10,506 nt of DNA from Prolixibacteraceae bacterium. Its GTDB lineage: Bacteria > Bacteroidota > Bacteroidia > Bacteroidales > Prolixibacteraceae. The stretch spans positions 1 to 10,506 of the forward strand of contig JALOCD010000130.1 of the NCBI GenBank assembly GCA_023228025.1. The letters are read 5' to 3'. Under the pieces are notes generated by a model. It ran no database searches. It saw only the letters and a program-made list of their open reading frames with translations, and was not told the origin of the DNA. Below, one piece after another: positions 1-6,842 of this stretch; position 1 is the first letter of the stretch; each line of letters opens with the position of its first letter. A program made the translations under genes and the position numbers.

Positions 1-2
1 TC

Positions 3-188
3 ACCATTCATCCGGAACCAATCGTCTCTTTTGGCTATGAAGTCTCAACAAGTACGCACGCTTTCCAGATTTATGTCGGGAGCAACGACACCCTGTTGCC
101 TCAGGACATGATGTTGAACAACTTGAGGAAACTTAGCTGGGACAACTTTGCTGTTGGATTTACCATTACTAGACTGTGGGGATTCTAA
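3..188 (+). CDS. C-terminal fragment of a beta-barrel-like (possibly DUF5777-type) outer membrane protein
   Basis: An open frame enters from the left edge and runs 61 codons to a TAA at 186-188. Its start lies outside the window. The visible residues alternate polar and hydrophobic positions (for example HAFQIYVGS and FAVGFTITRLWGF), and the chain ends in an aromatic residue (Phe). That pattern is typical of the last strands of an outer membrane beta-barrel, where a terminal aromatic residue is recognised by the BAM machinery. The FGYE...HAFQ...N...FAVGF pattern resembles the end of the DUF5777 family, which in Bacteroidota often accompanies cytochrome genes; this assignment is from memory of the family and is tentative. 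A terminator follows at 252-295, so it is probably the last gene of its own transcript, separate from the cytochrome operon. Neighbourhood suggests, but does not prove, a link to electron transfer. Confidence 0.6.
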   Translation, partial: TIHPEPIVSFGYEVSTSTHAFQIYVGSNDTLLPQDMMLNNLRKLSWDNFAVGFTITRLWGF

Positions 189-251
189 ATTTTTTAGATC
201 TAGCAGCTAATAAAATAACTGTCAAAACAAAATGCAGTATTTGGATATTTA

Positions 252-295
252 ATGAGGGGCCACTATCGATTTGTTCGTGTGGCTTCTCATTTTTT
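252..295 (+). terminator. Rho-independent terminator after the beta-barrel fragment
   Basis: A 12-bp stem pairs 252-263 with 279-290 (two G-T wobbles). The loop can form a further 3-bp CGA/TCG pairing, and the run TTTTT follows at 291-295. It lies 63 bases after the stop at 188 and 77 bases before the cytochrome start at 373. It therefore separates the upstream gene from the respiratory operon, whose promoter should sit in 296-372. No convincing TAnnTTTG box is visible there; the nearest is an imperfect TAATTTG just before the start codon. Confidence 0.75.
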
Positions 296-372
296 AATTT
301 AGGTTATTCATAAATGTACCTAGAATTATCTCTAGATTAAATATCCGGAAATTAACAATAATTTGAACGAAT

Positions 373-1341
373 ATGAAGTATGTTGTAAAGTCAATTGGTA
401 GACTCTTGTTGGTTTTTGTACTTTCCGGAGTTATGCTTGTACATGCCGAAGAAAAAGCCATACCCCTCAAAACAGAGAACCAGAAGACCAACGACCACTG
501 CTTAAATTGCCATGCCCACAACTATTTCAACTATGACAATCCGGTTGCGAAAAAACTGGTAAAGCACAAGATGGAACCGGGTATGAAGATTGATACGATC
601 CTGTTCTACCAATCCAACCATAAAAGTTTTAAATGTACCGACTGCCATTCCGAAGATTTTGCCAAATGGCCGCATTCGGCTGAGGTTCGAATGGAGCCCA
701 AAATGATCTGCATTGACTGTCACGGAGGTGATGAAAAATATGCCAAATTTCAATTTGAAAAAATTGAGGAAGAATTTGCATTAAGTACCCATGCCACCAA
801 ACATGGCGGCGACTTCAATTGCTGGACCTGCCACGAGCCACACACTTACAAGATCAGCGCCCGTAACGACTCCATCATCAACAAAATAATCGCCTACGAT
901 AACAATATCTGTCTAAGCTGCCATAACAATATCAATAAGTTTGAACTGATCAGTAGCGGTGAAAAACCCAACATTATTGCCAAACATGATTGGCTTCCCA
1001 ACCAGGCACGCCACTTCCAGAATGTGAGATGCATCGAATGTCATGCACATGTAAAAGACTCCCTTCTGGTTGCCCACAACATCCAACCCAAAGAAAAGGC
1101 AGTCAAATTATGTCAGGAGTGCCACTCCAAAAACTCCATACTGATGAATTCGCTCTATCAATATCAGCTAAAGTCCAAAGCTACCGGCCTGGGTTTCGAC
1201 AATGAAGTAATCCTCAACTCCTCCTATGTCATTGGCGCCAATAGAAATATTTATCTGAACAGGGTCAGTATCGCTATCTTCCTGTTGGTTTTGATTGGAA
1301 TTTCCATACACACCATTCTTCGAATACTGACAAAAAAATAA
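373..1341 (+). CDS. Membrane-anchored heptaheme cytochrome c
   Basis: The 322-residue protein carries seven CXXCH heme-attachment motifs, at about residues 43, 88, 113, 150, 180, 220 and 247 (CLNCH, CTDCH, CIDCH, CWTCH, CLSCH, CIECH, CQECH). An N-terminal signal sequence (hydrophobic segment about 10-24, ending near HAEE) directs export, which covalent heme c attachment requires. A single hydrophobic helix near residues 298-317 would anchor the heme domain to the outer face of the inner membrane. Several non-motif histidines (for example His140, His144, His157, His205, His214, His226, His235) could be distal axial ligands. The cytochrome b gene starts four bases after the stop, so the two are translationally close. 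I infer that it passes electrons between the membrane cytochrome b/NrfD subunits and periplasmic acceptors or donors. It resembles the multiheme subunits of quinone-linked complexes rather than the NrfA nitrite reductase, as it lacks a CXXCK motif. Confidence 0.88.
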   Translation: MKYVVKSIGRLLLVFVLSGVMLVHAEEKAIPLKTENQKTNDHCLNCHAHNYFNYDNPVAKKLVKHKMEPGMKIDTILFYQSNHKSFKCTDCHSEDFAKWPHSAEVRMEPKMICIDCHGGDEKYAKFQFEKIEEEFALSTHATKHGGDFNCWTCHEPHTYKISARNDSIINKIIAYDNNICLSCHNNINKFELISSGEKPNIIAKHDWLPNQARHFQNVRCIECHAHVKDSLLVAHNIQPKEKAVKLCQECHSKNSILMNSLYQYQLKSKATGLGFDNEVILNSSYVIGANRNIYLNRVSIAIFLLVLIGISIHTILRILTKK

Positions 1342-1345
1342 CATT

Positions 1346-1966
1346 ATGGAAAATAAATTATACCTCTATCCTGGATTGATCAGAATATGGCACTTTTTAA
1401 ATGCCTTGTTAATTATATTATTAATTATCAGTGGATTAAGTATGCAGTATTCTGACCCACTCAATCCACTTTTTCGCTTCGACCTGGCAGTAAGCATGCA
1501 CAATATATCCGGGTTTATCCTGATCTTCAACTATCTTCTTTTTATCATTGGCAATACTATTTCGAAGAATGGACGTCATTACAGAATTACGCTAAAAGGT
1601 CTGAAAGATCGTTTGGTTATGCAATTCAGGTACTACACCTATGGAATATTCAAACATGAAACAGCTCCGTTCCCTGTTACCAAGAAAATGAAATTCAACC
1701 CCATTCAGCAGGTAACCTATTTCGTGACCATGTATGTGTTAATGCCGCTCATCTTTTTAACAGGATTGCCTATGTTGTTTTCGGGCGCATTTATCAGGCA
1801 ATTGCTCGGTTCGAATGCCTTCTTTGTAACCGACATCATTCATATTACCATAGGTTTCCTTCTATCACTTTTTTTAATTATTCACCTCTATTTCTGCACT
1901 TTTGGAGCAAAACCTTACAGTAATTTTAAATCCATTGTTACCGGGTACCATGAAGGGGGACATTGA
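1346..1966 (+). CDS. Di-heme cytochrome b membrane subunit (cytochrome b561/thiosulfate reductase b-like)
   Basis: A 206-residue integral membrane protein with four clear hydrophobic helices, near residues 11-33, 49-70, 122-146 and 160-186. Histidines sit in or at the ends of helices at His16 (RIWHFLNA), His52 (SMHNISG), His166 (IIHITIG) and His180 (IIHLYF). This is the arrangement expected for two b hemes stacked across the membrane, as in the hydrogenase/thiosulfate-reductase/formate dehydrogenase cytochrome b family; heme ligation by these residues is inferred. The RIWHFLNA opening is characteristic of that family. It directly follows the heptaheme cytochrome and precedes the iron-sulfur gene after an 83-base spacer filled with a 7-base repeat. 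Likely role: quinol oxidation or reduction and transmembrane electron transfer to the heptaheme protein. The exact family is not certain. Confidence 0.82.
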   Translation: MENKLYLYPGLIRIWHFLNALLIILLIISGLSMQYSDPLNPLFRFDLAVSMHNISGFILIFNYLLFIIGNTISKNGRHYRITLKGLKDRLVMQFRYYTYGIFKHETAPFPVTKKMKFNPIQQVTYFVTMYVLMPLIFLTGLPMLFSGAFIRQLLGSNAFFVTDIIHITIGFLLSLFLIIHLYFCTFGAKPYSNFKSIVTGYHEGGH

Positions 1967-1979
1967 GAGGGTAAAGGGG

Positions 1980-2033
1980 TAAAGGATAAAGGATAAAGGA
2001 TAAAGGATAAAGGATAAAGGATAAAGGATAAAG
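1980..2033 (+). repeat. Tandem 7-base repeat TAAAGGA (seven perfect units plus a partial one)
   Basis: Seven exact copies of TAAAGGA occupy 1980-2028, followed by the partial unit TAAAG. A degenerate 8-base copy (TAAAGGGG) precedes them at 1972-1979. The array fills most of the spacer between the cytochrome b stop (1966) and the iron-sulfur start (2050). Because the unit is 7 bases, its TAA occurs in all three frames within 21 bases, and each unit carries an AAGGA resembling a ribosome binding site, although the last one is about 21 bases from the start codon. Such arrays change length easily by replication slippage. Confidence 0.95.
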
Positions 2034-2049
2034 TTAATATCAATTATTT

Positions 2050-3012
2050 ATGGACAATTCACCAAACGAACGAAAAAACAACCGCAGAAAGTTTCTCAGG
2101 GTCAGCTTTCTTACAGGATTATCTGCGGTGGCCGCTAAGACTGTTTGTGCCGACATACCTGTAGATCCGGAAAAGGAGACCGGGGAGATGGTAACACTGT
2201 TATCTCCCGATGGTCAATTGGTCAAAGTAGCTAAAGAAAAGATCAACTATATGGAAAAATATATTTCGCCGGAAGCTTCCCGTAAGGGCATTCCACACCG
2301 TAAGTTTGTGATGGTCATTGATCTGGCTAAATGCAAAAATGCAAGAAAATGTGTTGAGAATTGTCAAAAAGCCCATCATCTGCCTCCACACCAGGAATTC
2401 ATGAAGGTTTATCTGATGCAGGAATCAGAAGAGGCTGCTCCATATTGGATGCCCAAACCATGTTTCCATTGTGATAAACCGCTATGTGTAAGCGTTTGTC
2501 CGGTGGGCGCTACCTACAAAAGATCGGACGGTATCGTCCTGATCGACAATGAACGGTGCATCGGATGTAAGTTCTGTATGACAGGTTGTCCCTATTCGGC
2601 GCGTCAGTTTAATTGGGCCGACAGTCCCTATTTGCACGTCGATCAGCCCTACTCTCCCGAAACAAGTGTTCCCGGGAAAGAGGGAACCGTCAGCAAGTGC
2701 GATTTCTGTCCCGACATGATTCGGGATGGAAAGATGCCGCATTGTGTTTCGGCCTGTCCAATGGGTGTCATCTATTTTGGCGATCAGCTCGAAGACATTG
2801 TGACCAACGGCGAAGAAACAATACGCTTTTCTGAATTGATCGCTTCTCGTTCCGGTTACCGACATTTGGAAGACCTCGGCACCAAGCCAAGCGTCTACTA
2901 TCTGCCACCGGTAAACAGACAGTTTCCGGTTGATCGCGGATTCGACCACGAGGATGAAATCAACCAGCGCTACAAAGATGTTCCCTATGTGAAAAAAATG
3001 CATAAAAACTAA
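2050..3012 (+). CDS. Tat-exported PsrB/NrfC/DsrO-type four-cluster iron-sulfur protein
   Basis: The 320-residue protein opens with a twin-arginine signal (NNRRKFLRVSF, Arg12-Arg13) and a hydrophobic stretch ending near VCA34, so it should be folded and exported by Tat to the periplasm. Four ferredoxin-type cysteine groups follow. Group 1 is Cys95, Cys101, Cys105; group 2 is Cys138, 141, 146, 150; group 3 is Cys170, 173, 176, 180; group 4 is Cys217, 220, 232, 236. Groups 2-4 fit the CP-ending motifs of the family. Group 1 reads CKNARKCVENC: Ala98 stands where the second cysteine of CxxCxxCxxxC is expected, so one cluster may be a [3Fe-4S] centre, use another ligand or be lost. In this family the protein sits on an NrfD partner, here encoded nine bases downstream. 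No molybdoenzyme gene adjoins it. It probably forms an electron wire between NrfD and cytochromes. Confidence 0.88.
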   Translation: MDNSPNERKNNRRKFLRVSFLTGLSAVAAKTVCADIPVDPEKETGEMVTLLSPDGQLVKVAKEKINYMEKYISPEASRKGIPHRKFVMVIDLAKCKNARKCVENCQKAHHLPPHQEFMKVYLMQESEEAAPYWMPKPCFHCDKPLCVSVCPVGATYKRSDGIVLIDNERCIGCKFCMTGCPYSARQFNWADSPYLHVDQPYSPETSVPGKEGTVSKCDFCPDMIRDGKMPHCVSACPMGVIYFGDQLEDIVTNGEETIRFSELIASRSGYRHLEDLGTKPSVYYLPPVNRQFPVDRGFDHEDEINQRYKDVPYVKKMHKN

Positions 3013-3021
3013 CCAGAGAAG

Positions 3022-4425
3022 ATGGAAAGTAACAAAAGAAAACAGGAGTTGTTGAAAGAATTCCTTCCACAGCTTGAAAAAACAAGCTTCCTATGGTATG
3101 CGTGGGTTACCTTTCTACTAGGAGCCATATTTTTGGGTGTCTATTGCCTTGTCCTACAAATACTTAAAGGTCATATCATTACAGGAATGCGTGACAATGT
3201 GGTATGGGGTGTTTACATTGTCAATTTCATATTCTTTATGGGGATCAGTTATGCCGGGGCCTTGGTCTCTGGATCCATGCACCTGTTTAAAACCAGTTGG
3301 CGGGGTCCAATTCTGCGAATTGCCGAATTAACGACCATTATCGCCCTGTTCATTGGGCCGCTGTATATTTTGTTGTGCATTGGCAGGTTGGATCGGTTGC
3401 CATTCCTTTTTATGTATCCCCGGATACAATCCCCAATCACCTGGGACGTTATTGCGATCACCACCGACTTATTTGGGTGTTTAATCTACCTCTATCTTTC
3501 ATTTATACGTGATTTTGCCTTGTTGAGGGACTCGGGCGACACCAGTCTTCCCAAGTGGAGGATCAACATTTACAAGGTATTGGCACTAGGTTATCACGAT
3601 ACGCCTACCCAAAAGAAGCGCATCAAAAATGTAACCAACATCATGTCAGCCATGATCATCGCCATCGCCATCATCGTTTATTCGGTTTTGGCATGGATTT
3701 TCAGCGTTACACTTCAGCCCGGATGGCACAGTACCATCTTTGGCCCTTATTTTGTGATAGCGGCAGTTTTTTCGGGTGCAGGTGTAATCATCATTTTGAT
3801 GCGTGTATTCAGGTCAGTCTATCATCTTGAAAAATATATCACCAAGCAACACTTTGTAGGCGTTGGAATGATATTGATGGTTCTTTCTATGTTTTTTGCC
3901 TATTTCACTTTTAGCGAATACCTTACCAAATGGTATGGTTCCAAAAAGCTGGATGACAACCTGATTCAGATCCTCTTCACCCAATATTTCTGGCAGTTTC
4001 TTTTCTCAAATTACGTAGGTACCCTGCTCCCGATAATCATCATGGGAATCCCCAGGTTCAGGACCATCAATACCATCACCTTCGCGGCCATTGTCGCGGT
4101 ACTCGCATTGTGGATGAACCGCTATCTGATCGTTGTTCCTACGCTTGAAACACCCTATATGCCCATTCAGGATACACGTCTGGAATGGTTGCTTTACAAA
4201 GCTACCTGGATTGAATGGTGCCTGACTTTCGGTGGTGTTGGCACTTTTTGCCTCCTATTCACACTGGCAGCCAAATTTGTACCCATTATTCCGGTCTCGG
4301 AAGTGGCAGACGCAGAACTTGAAATGAGTGAAGCGTTAGCAAAAGGGCAGGACAATCATGCAGCTACCATCACCATTCCGGCAAAAAAACAGGTCGTACT
4401 TAAAAAAGAAGCAAATGAGCTATAA
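3022..4425 (+). CDS. NrfD/PsrC-family ten-helix quinol-interacting membrane protein
   Basis: The 467-residue protein has ten apparent membrane helices, near residues 22-48, 60-88, 97-120, 136-161, 205-229, 241-263, 277-301, 314-341, 350-373 and 388-420. It ends in a hydrophilic tail (about 425-467). The length and helix count fit the larger NrfD branch (ActC, HmcC, DsrP, QrcD type) rather than short eight-helix PsrC proteins. In this family the protein binds menaquinol near the periplasmic face and passes electrons to the partner iron-sulfur subunit; some members are proposed to conserve energy. Here that partner is the Tat-exported protein just upstream. Charged or polar residues inside helices (Asp142, Asp149, His87, Glu299) are candidates for quinone or proton handling, but I cannot assign them. 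Its last 11 bases overlap the next gene, which suggests coupled translation. Confidence 0.87.
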   Translation: MESNKRKQELLKEFLPQLEKTSFLWYAWVTFLLGAIFLGVYCLVLQILKGHIITGMRDNVVWGVYIVNFIFFMGISYAGALVSGSMHLFKTSWRGPILRIAELTTIIALFIGPLYILLCIGRLDRLPFLFMYPRIQSPITWDVIAITTDLFGCLIYLYLSFIRDFALLRDSGDTSLPKWRINIYKVLALGYHDTPTQKKRIKNVTNIMSAMIIAIAIIVYSVLAWIFSVTLQPGWHSTIFGPYFVIAAVFSGAGVIIILMRVFRSVYHLEKYITKQHFVGVGMILMVLSMFFAYFTFSEYLTKWYGSKKLDDNLIQILFTQYFWQFLFSNYVGTLLPIIIMGIPRFRTINTITFAAIVAVLALWMNRYLIVVPTLETPYMPIQDTRLEWLLYKATWIEWCLTFGGVGTFCLLFTLAAKFVPIIPVSEVADAELEMSEALAKGQDNHAATITIPAKKQVVLKKEANEL

Positions 4426-5287
4426 ATCTATATTATCCAGACGAAGCCTGATCATTGTTCTTTGTTCGGTCATGGCTTCCCTTCAGCTAGCGGCCCAGAA
4501 TATTAATTCGACCCTCGAACTGAAAGAATTAAAAGCAAGTGACGACAGCCGAATTTTCGGTATAAAACTGACCGGCGAAAACGAATCCGGTGCGATTCCT
4601 GTTTTTCAGGCCAAGGTGGACTTTTTCACCACGGCAGACGGGAAATCTGAATTACTTGGATCGGCATCAACCGACCGTGATGGAAGCGCGACATTCAAAG
4701 TTGAAAAAGGAACCCGTCTTTTAAAGGACAAAGAGGGAATATCCATGGTAACGGCATCATTTCAAGGACTTGGAAAATTGAACAGTGCCGAGGCGAATGT
4801 AAAATTCAAGGAGATAAATCTTCAAATCAATTTATCAGAGAAAGATTCATTGAATACAATACAACTTCAGGCTTCTACGGTAGGTCCCAATGGTGAATCC
4901 GTTCCGTTAAAAGAGACCACATTTAATATTTATGTTCAGGGATTGTTCTCCAAACTCAAGATTGGGGAATGCTTTGTTGATGCAGGCGCCGGCACCTTTG
5001 AGTTTCCCAAAAATATTCCCGGAGACTCGAATGGCAACCTAAAGATATTCGTTCGTTTGGAAGAGAATGAGATTTATGGAGAAGTGGAAAAAACAGGTAA
5101 TGCAAAATGGGGAAACCACCGTTCAGGTTTTGTCGAACCTTCACGTTCGCTGTGGAGTTCAGGTGCACCTATCTGGATGATTACCACACTGATCATACTT
5201 TTAACAGGGGTATGGTCACATTATCTTTACGCCATTGTTCAACTGATAAAAATCAGAAAAGAAGGTAAAAAAATCGATCAGGAATAA
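4415..5287 (+). CDS. Exported protein of unknown function with C-terminal membrane anchor, respiratory operon member
   Basis: I do not recognise a named family. The chosen ATG at 4415 gives 290 residues and a clean signal peptide (MSYKSILSRRSL..., hydrophobic to about residue 27, ending LAAQ). The longer frame from 4358 would put 19 hydrophilic residues before it, so I reject that start. The body (about 30-245) looks all-beta, with alternating strands suggesting two immunoglobulin-like or carboxypeptidase-regulatory-like domains; the first contains TADGKSELLGSASTDRDG and the second PGDSNGNLKIFVRLEEN...YGEV. No cysteine heme motif is present. A single helix at about 253-276 (PIWMITTLIILLTGVWSHYLYAIVQL) would anchor it, leaving a short basic cytoplasmic tail. 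The start overlaps the NrfD gene by 11 bases, so it is probably made together with it. It may be an assembly or accessory subunit docking the small cytochromes; this is inference. Confidence 0.78.
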   Translation: MSYKSILSRRSLIIVLCSVMASLQLAAQNINSTLELKELKASDDSRIFGIKLTGENESGAIPVFQAKVDFFTTADGKSELLGSASTDRDGSATFKVEKGTRLLKDKEGISMVTASFQGLGKLNSAEANVKFKEINLQINLSEKDSLNTIQLQASTVGPNGESVPLKETTFNIYVQGLFSKLKIGECFVDAGAGTFEFPKNIPGDSNGNLKIFVRLEENEIYGEVEKTGNAKWGNHRSGFVEPSRSLWSSGAPIWMITTLIILLTGVWSHYLYAIVQLIKIRKEGKKIDQE

Positions 5288-5295
5288 GGAAATTT

Positions 5296-5308
5296 CACCT
5301 TTAAGGTG
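5296..5308. promoter_or_regulatory. Short perfect palindrome before the first small cytochrome
   Basis: CACCTTTAAGGTG is an odd-length perfect inverted repeat (5 bp around TTA as a hairpin) in the 77-base gap between the anchored protein and the first small cytochrome. It could be an operator, or a weak hairpin allowing partial readthrough; no T-run follows directly. The rest of the gap is AT-rich, with a TTG at 5328-5330 but no good TAnnTTTG box at proper spacing, so a separate promoter is not established. Confidence 0.3.
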
Positions 5309-5364
5309 TTATATTTATAATAAATAATTGTTCATTTTCAATCACTATTTAAAACAGAATTAGT

Positions 5365-5757
5365 ATGAAAAAATTTCTTTTTGCAGCTTTAACGATCGTA
5401 TTTGCAATGAGTTTGTTCTCATTTGTAGCAGCTGAGAAAAAAGCATGGGATATTCCTGCGAAGTACAAAGCCATGAAAATTCAGAAAAAAGGGGATGCAG
5501 CCAGTATTGCCCTTGGTAAAACATTGTACACCAAGTACTGCAAGTCATGCCATGGTTCTGGAAAAGGAGATGGCGCCAAAGCTTCTTCTTTGAAAACTAA
5601 AATGGACGATTTCTCATCAGCTGCTTTCAAAGCGTTACCAGATGGATCAAAGTACTTCATGTCCTACGTGGGACGCGATGAAATGCCCAACTTTGAGAAG
5701 AAAATTGTTGATGAGGAGGAGCGATGGGCCATCATCAATTTCCTGAATTCGCTATAA
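5365..5757 (+). CDS. Small monoheme class I cytochrome c, copy 1
   Basis: The 130-residue protein has a signal peptide (MKKFLFAALTIVFAMSLFSFVAA, cut probably before Glu24). One heme motif, CKSCH, lies at residues 59-63, and the likely Met axial ligand is Met107 in GRDEMPNF. The mature protein of about 107 residues and the closing helix (EEERWAIINFLNSL) match the class I cytochrome c fold. It should be a soluble periplasmic carrier shuttling electrons to or from the membrane complex encoded upstream. It lies 77 bases after the anchored protein gene and is closed by a strong terminator at 5779-5809, so it may be read with the operon or alone. A close paralogue follows at 5990. It is rich in lysine, so probably basic. 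Confidence 0.92.
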   Translation: MKKFLFAALTIVFAMSLFSFVAAEKKAWDIPAKYKAMKIQKKGDAASIALGKTLYTKYCKSCHGSGKGDGAKASSLKTKMDDFSSAAFKALPDGSKYFMSYVGRDEMPNFEKKIVDEEERWAIINFLNSL

Positions 5758-5778
5758 TTTCCCTCAAGCGAATTTCTA

Positions 5779-5809
5779 AAGCAGCCGGCAATCCCGGCTG
5801 CTTTTTTTT
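5779..5809 (+). terminator. Rho-independent terminator after small cytochrome copy 1
   Basis: An 8-bp GC-rich stem pairs GCAGCCGG (5781-5788) with CCGGCTGC (5794-5801) around the loop CAATC. Flanking A's before and eight T's at 5802-5809 complete it. It lies 22 bases after the stop codon. The following 180 bases up to the second cytochrome are AT-rich and hold no gene, so copy 2 should have its own promoter there; I could not pin one down. Confidence 0.92.
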
Positions 5810-5989
5810 CGTCAACTATTTTATATCAATTAATTATCACCGGATAATAACTCAATTCACTTCATAACAGGGTTAATATTTATGTAGAAGGAATTTAAAT
5901 TAATGCAGGGTAAAACATCGAAACTTTTTGCTGCTATCTTTGATATCGAATTATTTCAATTCTTAAATATTAATTTTATTTGATGTGTC

Positions 5990-6385
5990 ATGAAAAAATT
6001 TCTATTTGCTGCTCTAACTGTTGTATTTGCAATGAGCCTGTTTTCATTTATCGCTGCTGAGAAAAAAGCTGCCTGGAATATTCCCGCCAAGTATACTTCA
6101 ATGAAAATTCAGAAAAAAGGAGATGCTGCCAGCATCGCACTTGGCAAAACTTTGTACAACAAACACTGCAAGTCATGCCATGGCGGGGGTAAAGGGGATG
6201 GTGCAAAAGCCGCTGCATTGAATACTAAAATTGATGATATTACAACTCCTGCCTTCAAAGCCCTTCCAGATGGAAACAAGTATTTCATGGCTTTTGTCGG
6301 ACGTGGTGACATGCCAAATTTCGAAAAGAAAATTACAGACGAAGAAGAGCGTTGGGCAATCATCAACTACCTAAATTCATTGTAA
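5990..6385 (+). CDS. Small monoheme class I cytochrome c, copy 2 (tandem paralogue)
   Basis: This 131-residue protein is a tandem duplicate of the one at 5365. By hand alignment about 107 of 130 aligned residues are identical, with one extra Ala after the signal peptide. The signal peptide, CKSCH at residues 60-64, the Met ligand in GRGDMPNF (Met108) and the C-terminal helix are all kept. Differences cluster in the surface segment after the heme (residues 75-87) and beside the Met ligand (DE to GD). Lys to Asn/Thr and Ser to Gly/Thr changes could alter partner docking. Many third codon positions differ, so the duplication is not recent and both copies appear to be under selection. Upstream DNA is not shared, which suggests different regulation. 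It ends at its own terminator. Role: periplasmic electron carrier, perhaps used with a different partner or redox condition than copy 1. Confidence 0.92.
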   Translation: MKKFLFAALTVVFAMSLFSFIAAEKKAAWNIPAKYTSMKIQKKGDAASIALGKTLYNKHCKSCHGGGKGDGAKAAALNTKIDDITTPAFKALPDGNKYFMAFVGRGDMPNFEKKITDEEERWAIINYLNSL

Positions 6386-6398
6386 TCAACCTTATAAC

Positions 6399-6434
6399 AA
6401 AAAAAGCAGTTGGATCGCCAACTGCTTTTTTTTT
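6399..6434. terminator. Bidirectional terminator between cytochrome copy 2 and the convergent orphan gene
   Basis: GCAGTTGG (6406-6413) pairs perfectly with CCAACTGC (6418-6425) around loop ATCG. A run of seven A's precedes it (6399-6405) and nine T's follow (6426-6434). It therefore has a T-run in both directions and can end the + strand cytochrome transcript and the - strand transcript of the gene at 6477-6809. Confidence 0.92.
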
Positions 6435-6476
6435 GGTCATGCCCAGTTTGGACATCAATAGGCTATTGCCATTGTA

Positions 6477-6809
6477 CTAATTGTGCTTCTGGCAATTGTC
6501 CATGTACCACGAGATGGAATGTTCCCTACCGGCAACCAACTCTTCAAGGATTTTGTGATCGTCCCACTTGGAATGGTAACTGCAGCACTGATCCAGTGCA
6601 AGCGACAGCAACAACCATTCCTGAACAGCCTTCATTGTCAGATTGTTGATTTCCAAATTCTTAAGCAGTTTCAGATACTTGGGGCCAATCATGTCAACAT
6701 TGGGCTGTTCCCTTTTCAAAATTTCCCTGGTAGTAAAAATATGCTCTTCAACCTGGACAAATTCATTTTCGTCCAGGGTCACCGAAAAATTAAAAGTTTT
6801 TTGTGCCAT
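6477..6809 (-). CDS. Orphan small protein, 110 residues, function unknown
   Basis: I do not recognise this protein. It has no signal peptide or membrane helix and is probably cytoplasmic. The first 25 residues look like a beta strand followed by an acidic turn (FNFSVTLDENEFVQVEEHIF). The rest looks mostly helical, with a hydrophobic stretch VQEWLLLSLALDQ (62-74) followed by Cys75-Cys76, His79, His85 and His97, and Cys106 near the end. The Cys/His set could bind a metal, but the spacing fits no motif I know. Evidence that it is real: a perfect AGGAGG six bases before the ATG, a plausible promoter upstream, and a terminator just past its stop. An overlapping + strand frame lacks such signals. 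A strong Shine-Dalgarno is uncommon in Bacteroidota and sets it apart from the other genes here. Its only close neighbour on the same strand is the proposed structured RNA. Confidence 0.7.
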   Translation of the reverse strand: MAQKTFNFSVTLDENEFVQVEEHIFTTREILKREQPNVDMIGPKYLKLLKNLEINNLTMKAVQEWLLLSLALDQCCSYHSKWDDHKILEELVAGREHSISWYMDNCQKHN

Positions 6810-6815
6810 AATACA

Positions 6816-6821
6816 CCTCCT
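6816..6821 (-). promoter_or_regulatory. Consensus ribosome binding site AGGAGG
   Basis: On the - strand the sequence reads AGGAGGTGTATT then ATG. This is a perfect anti-SD match at usable spacing and fixes the start of the 110-residue gene at 6809. None of the other genes in the window has one this strong, which fits the general avoidance of Shine-Dalgarno sequences in Bacteroidota and makes this gene stand out. Confidence 0.8.
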
Positions 6822-6842
6822 GAGATTGATTATTTGGTTACA

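Noticed and set aside
373..1341. NrfA-type nitrite reductase or NrfH
   Set aside because: There is no CXXCK motif, seven hemes rather than four or five, and the anchor is C-terminal instead of N-terminal.
2482..3003. A 173-residue - strand frame opposite the iron-sulfur gene
   Set aside because: It is a shadow of a strongly conserved cysteine-rich protein and has no supporting signals.
4358..4414. Upstream ATG start for the anchored protein
   Set aside because: It would place 19 hydrophilic residues before a signal peptide and overlap the NrfD gene much further.
5810..5989. Small gene or promoter in the gap between the two small cytochromes
   Set aside because: No frame with a start signal; TTTATTTG at 5975-5982 resembles a -7 box but has no -33 partner at a usable distance and lies too close to the start codon.
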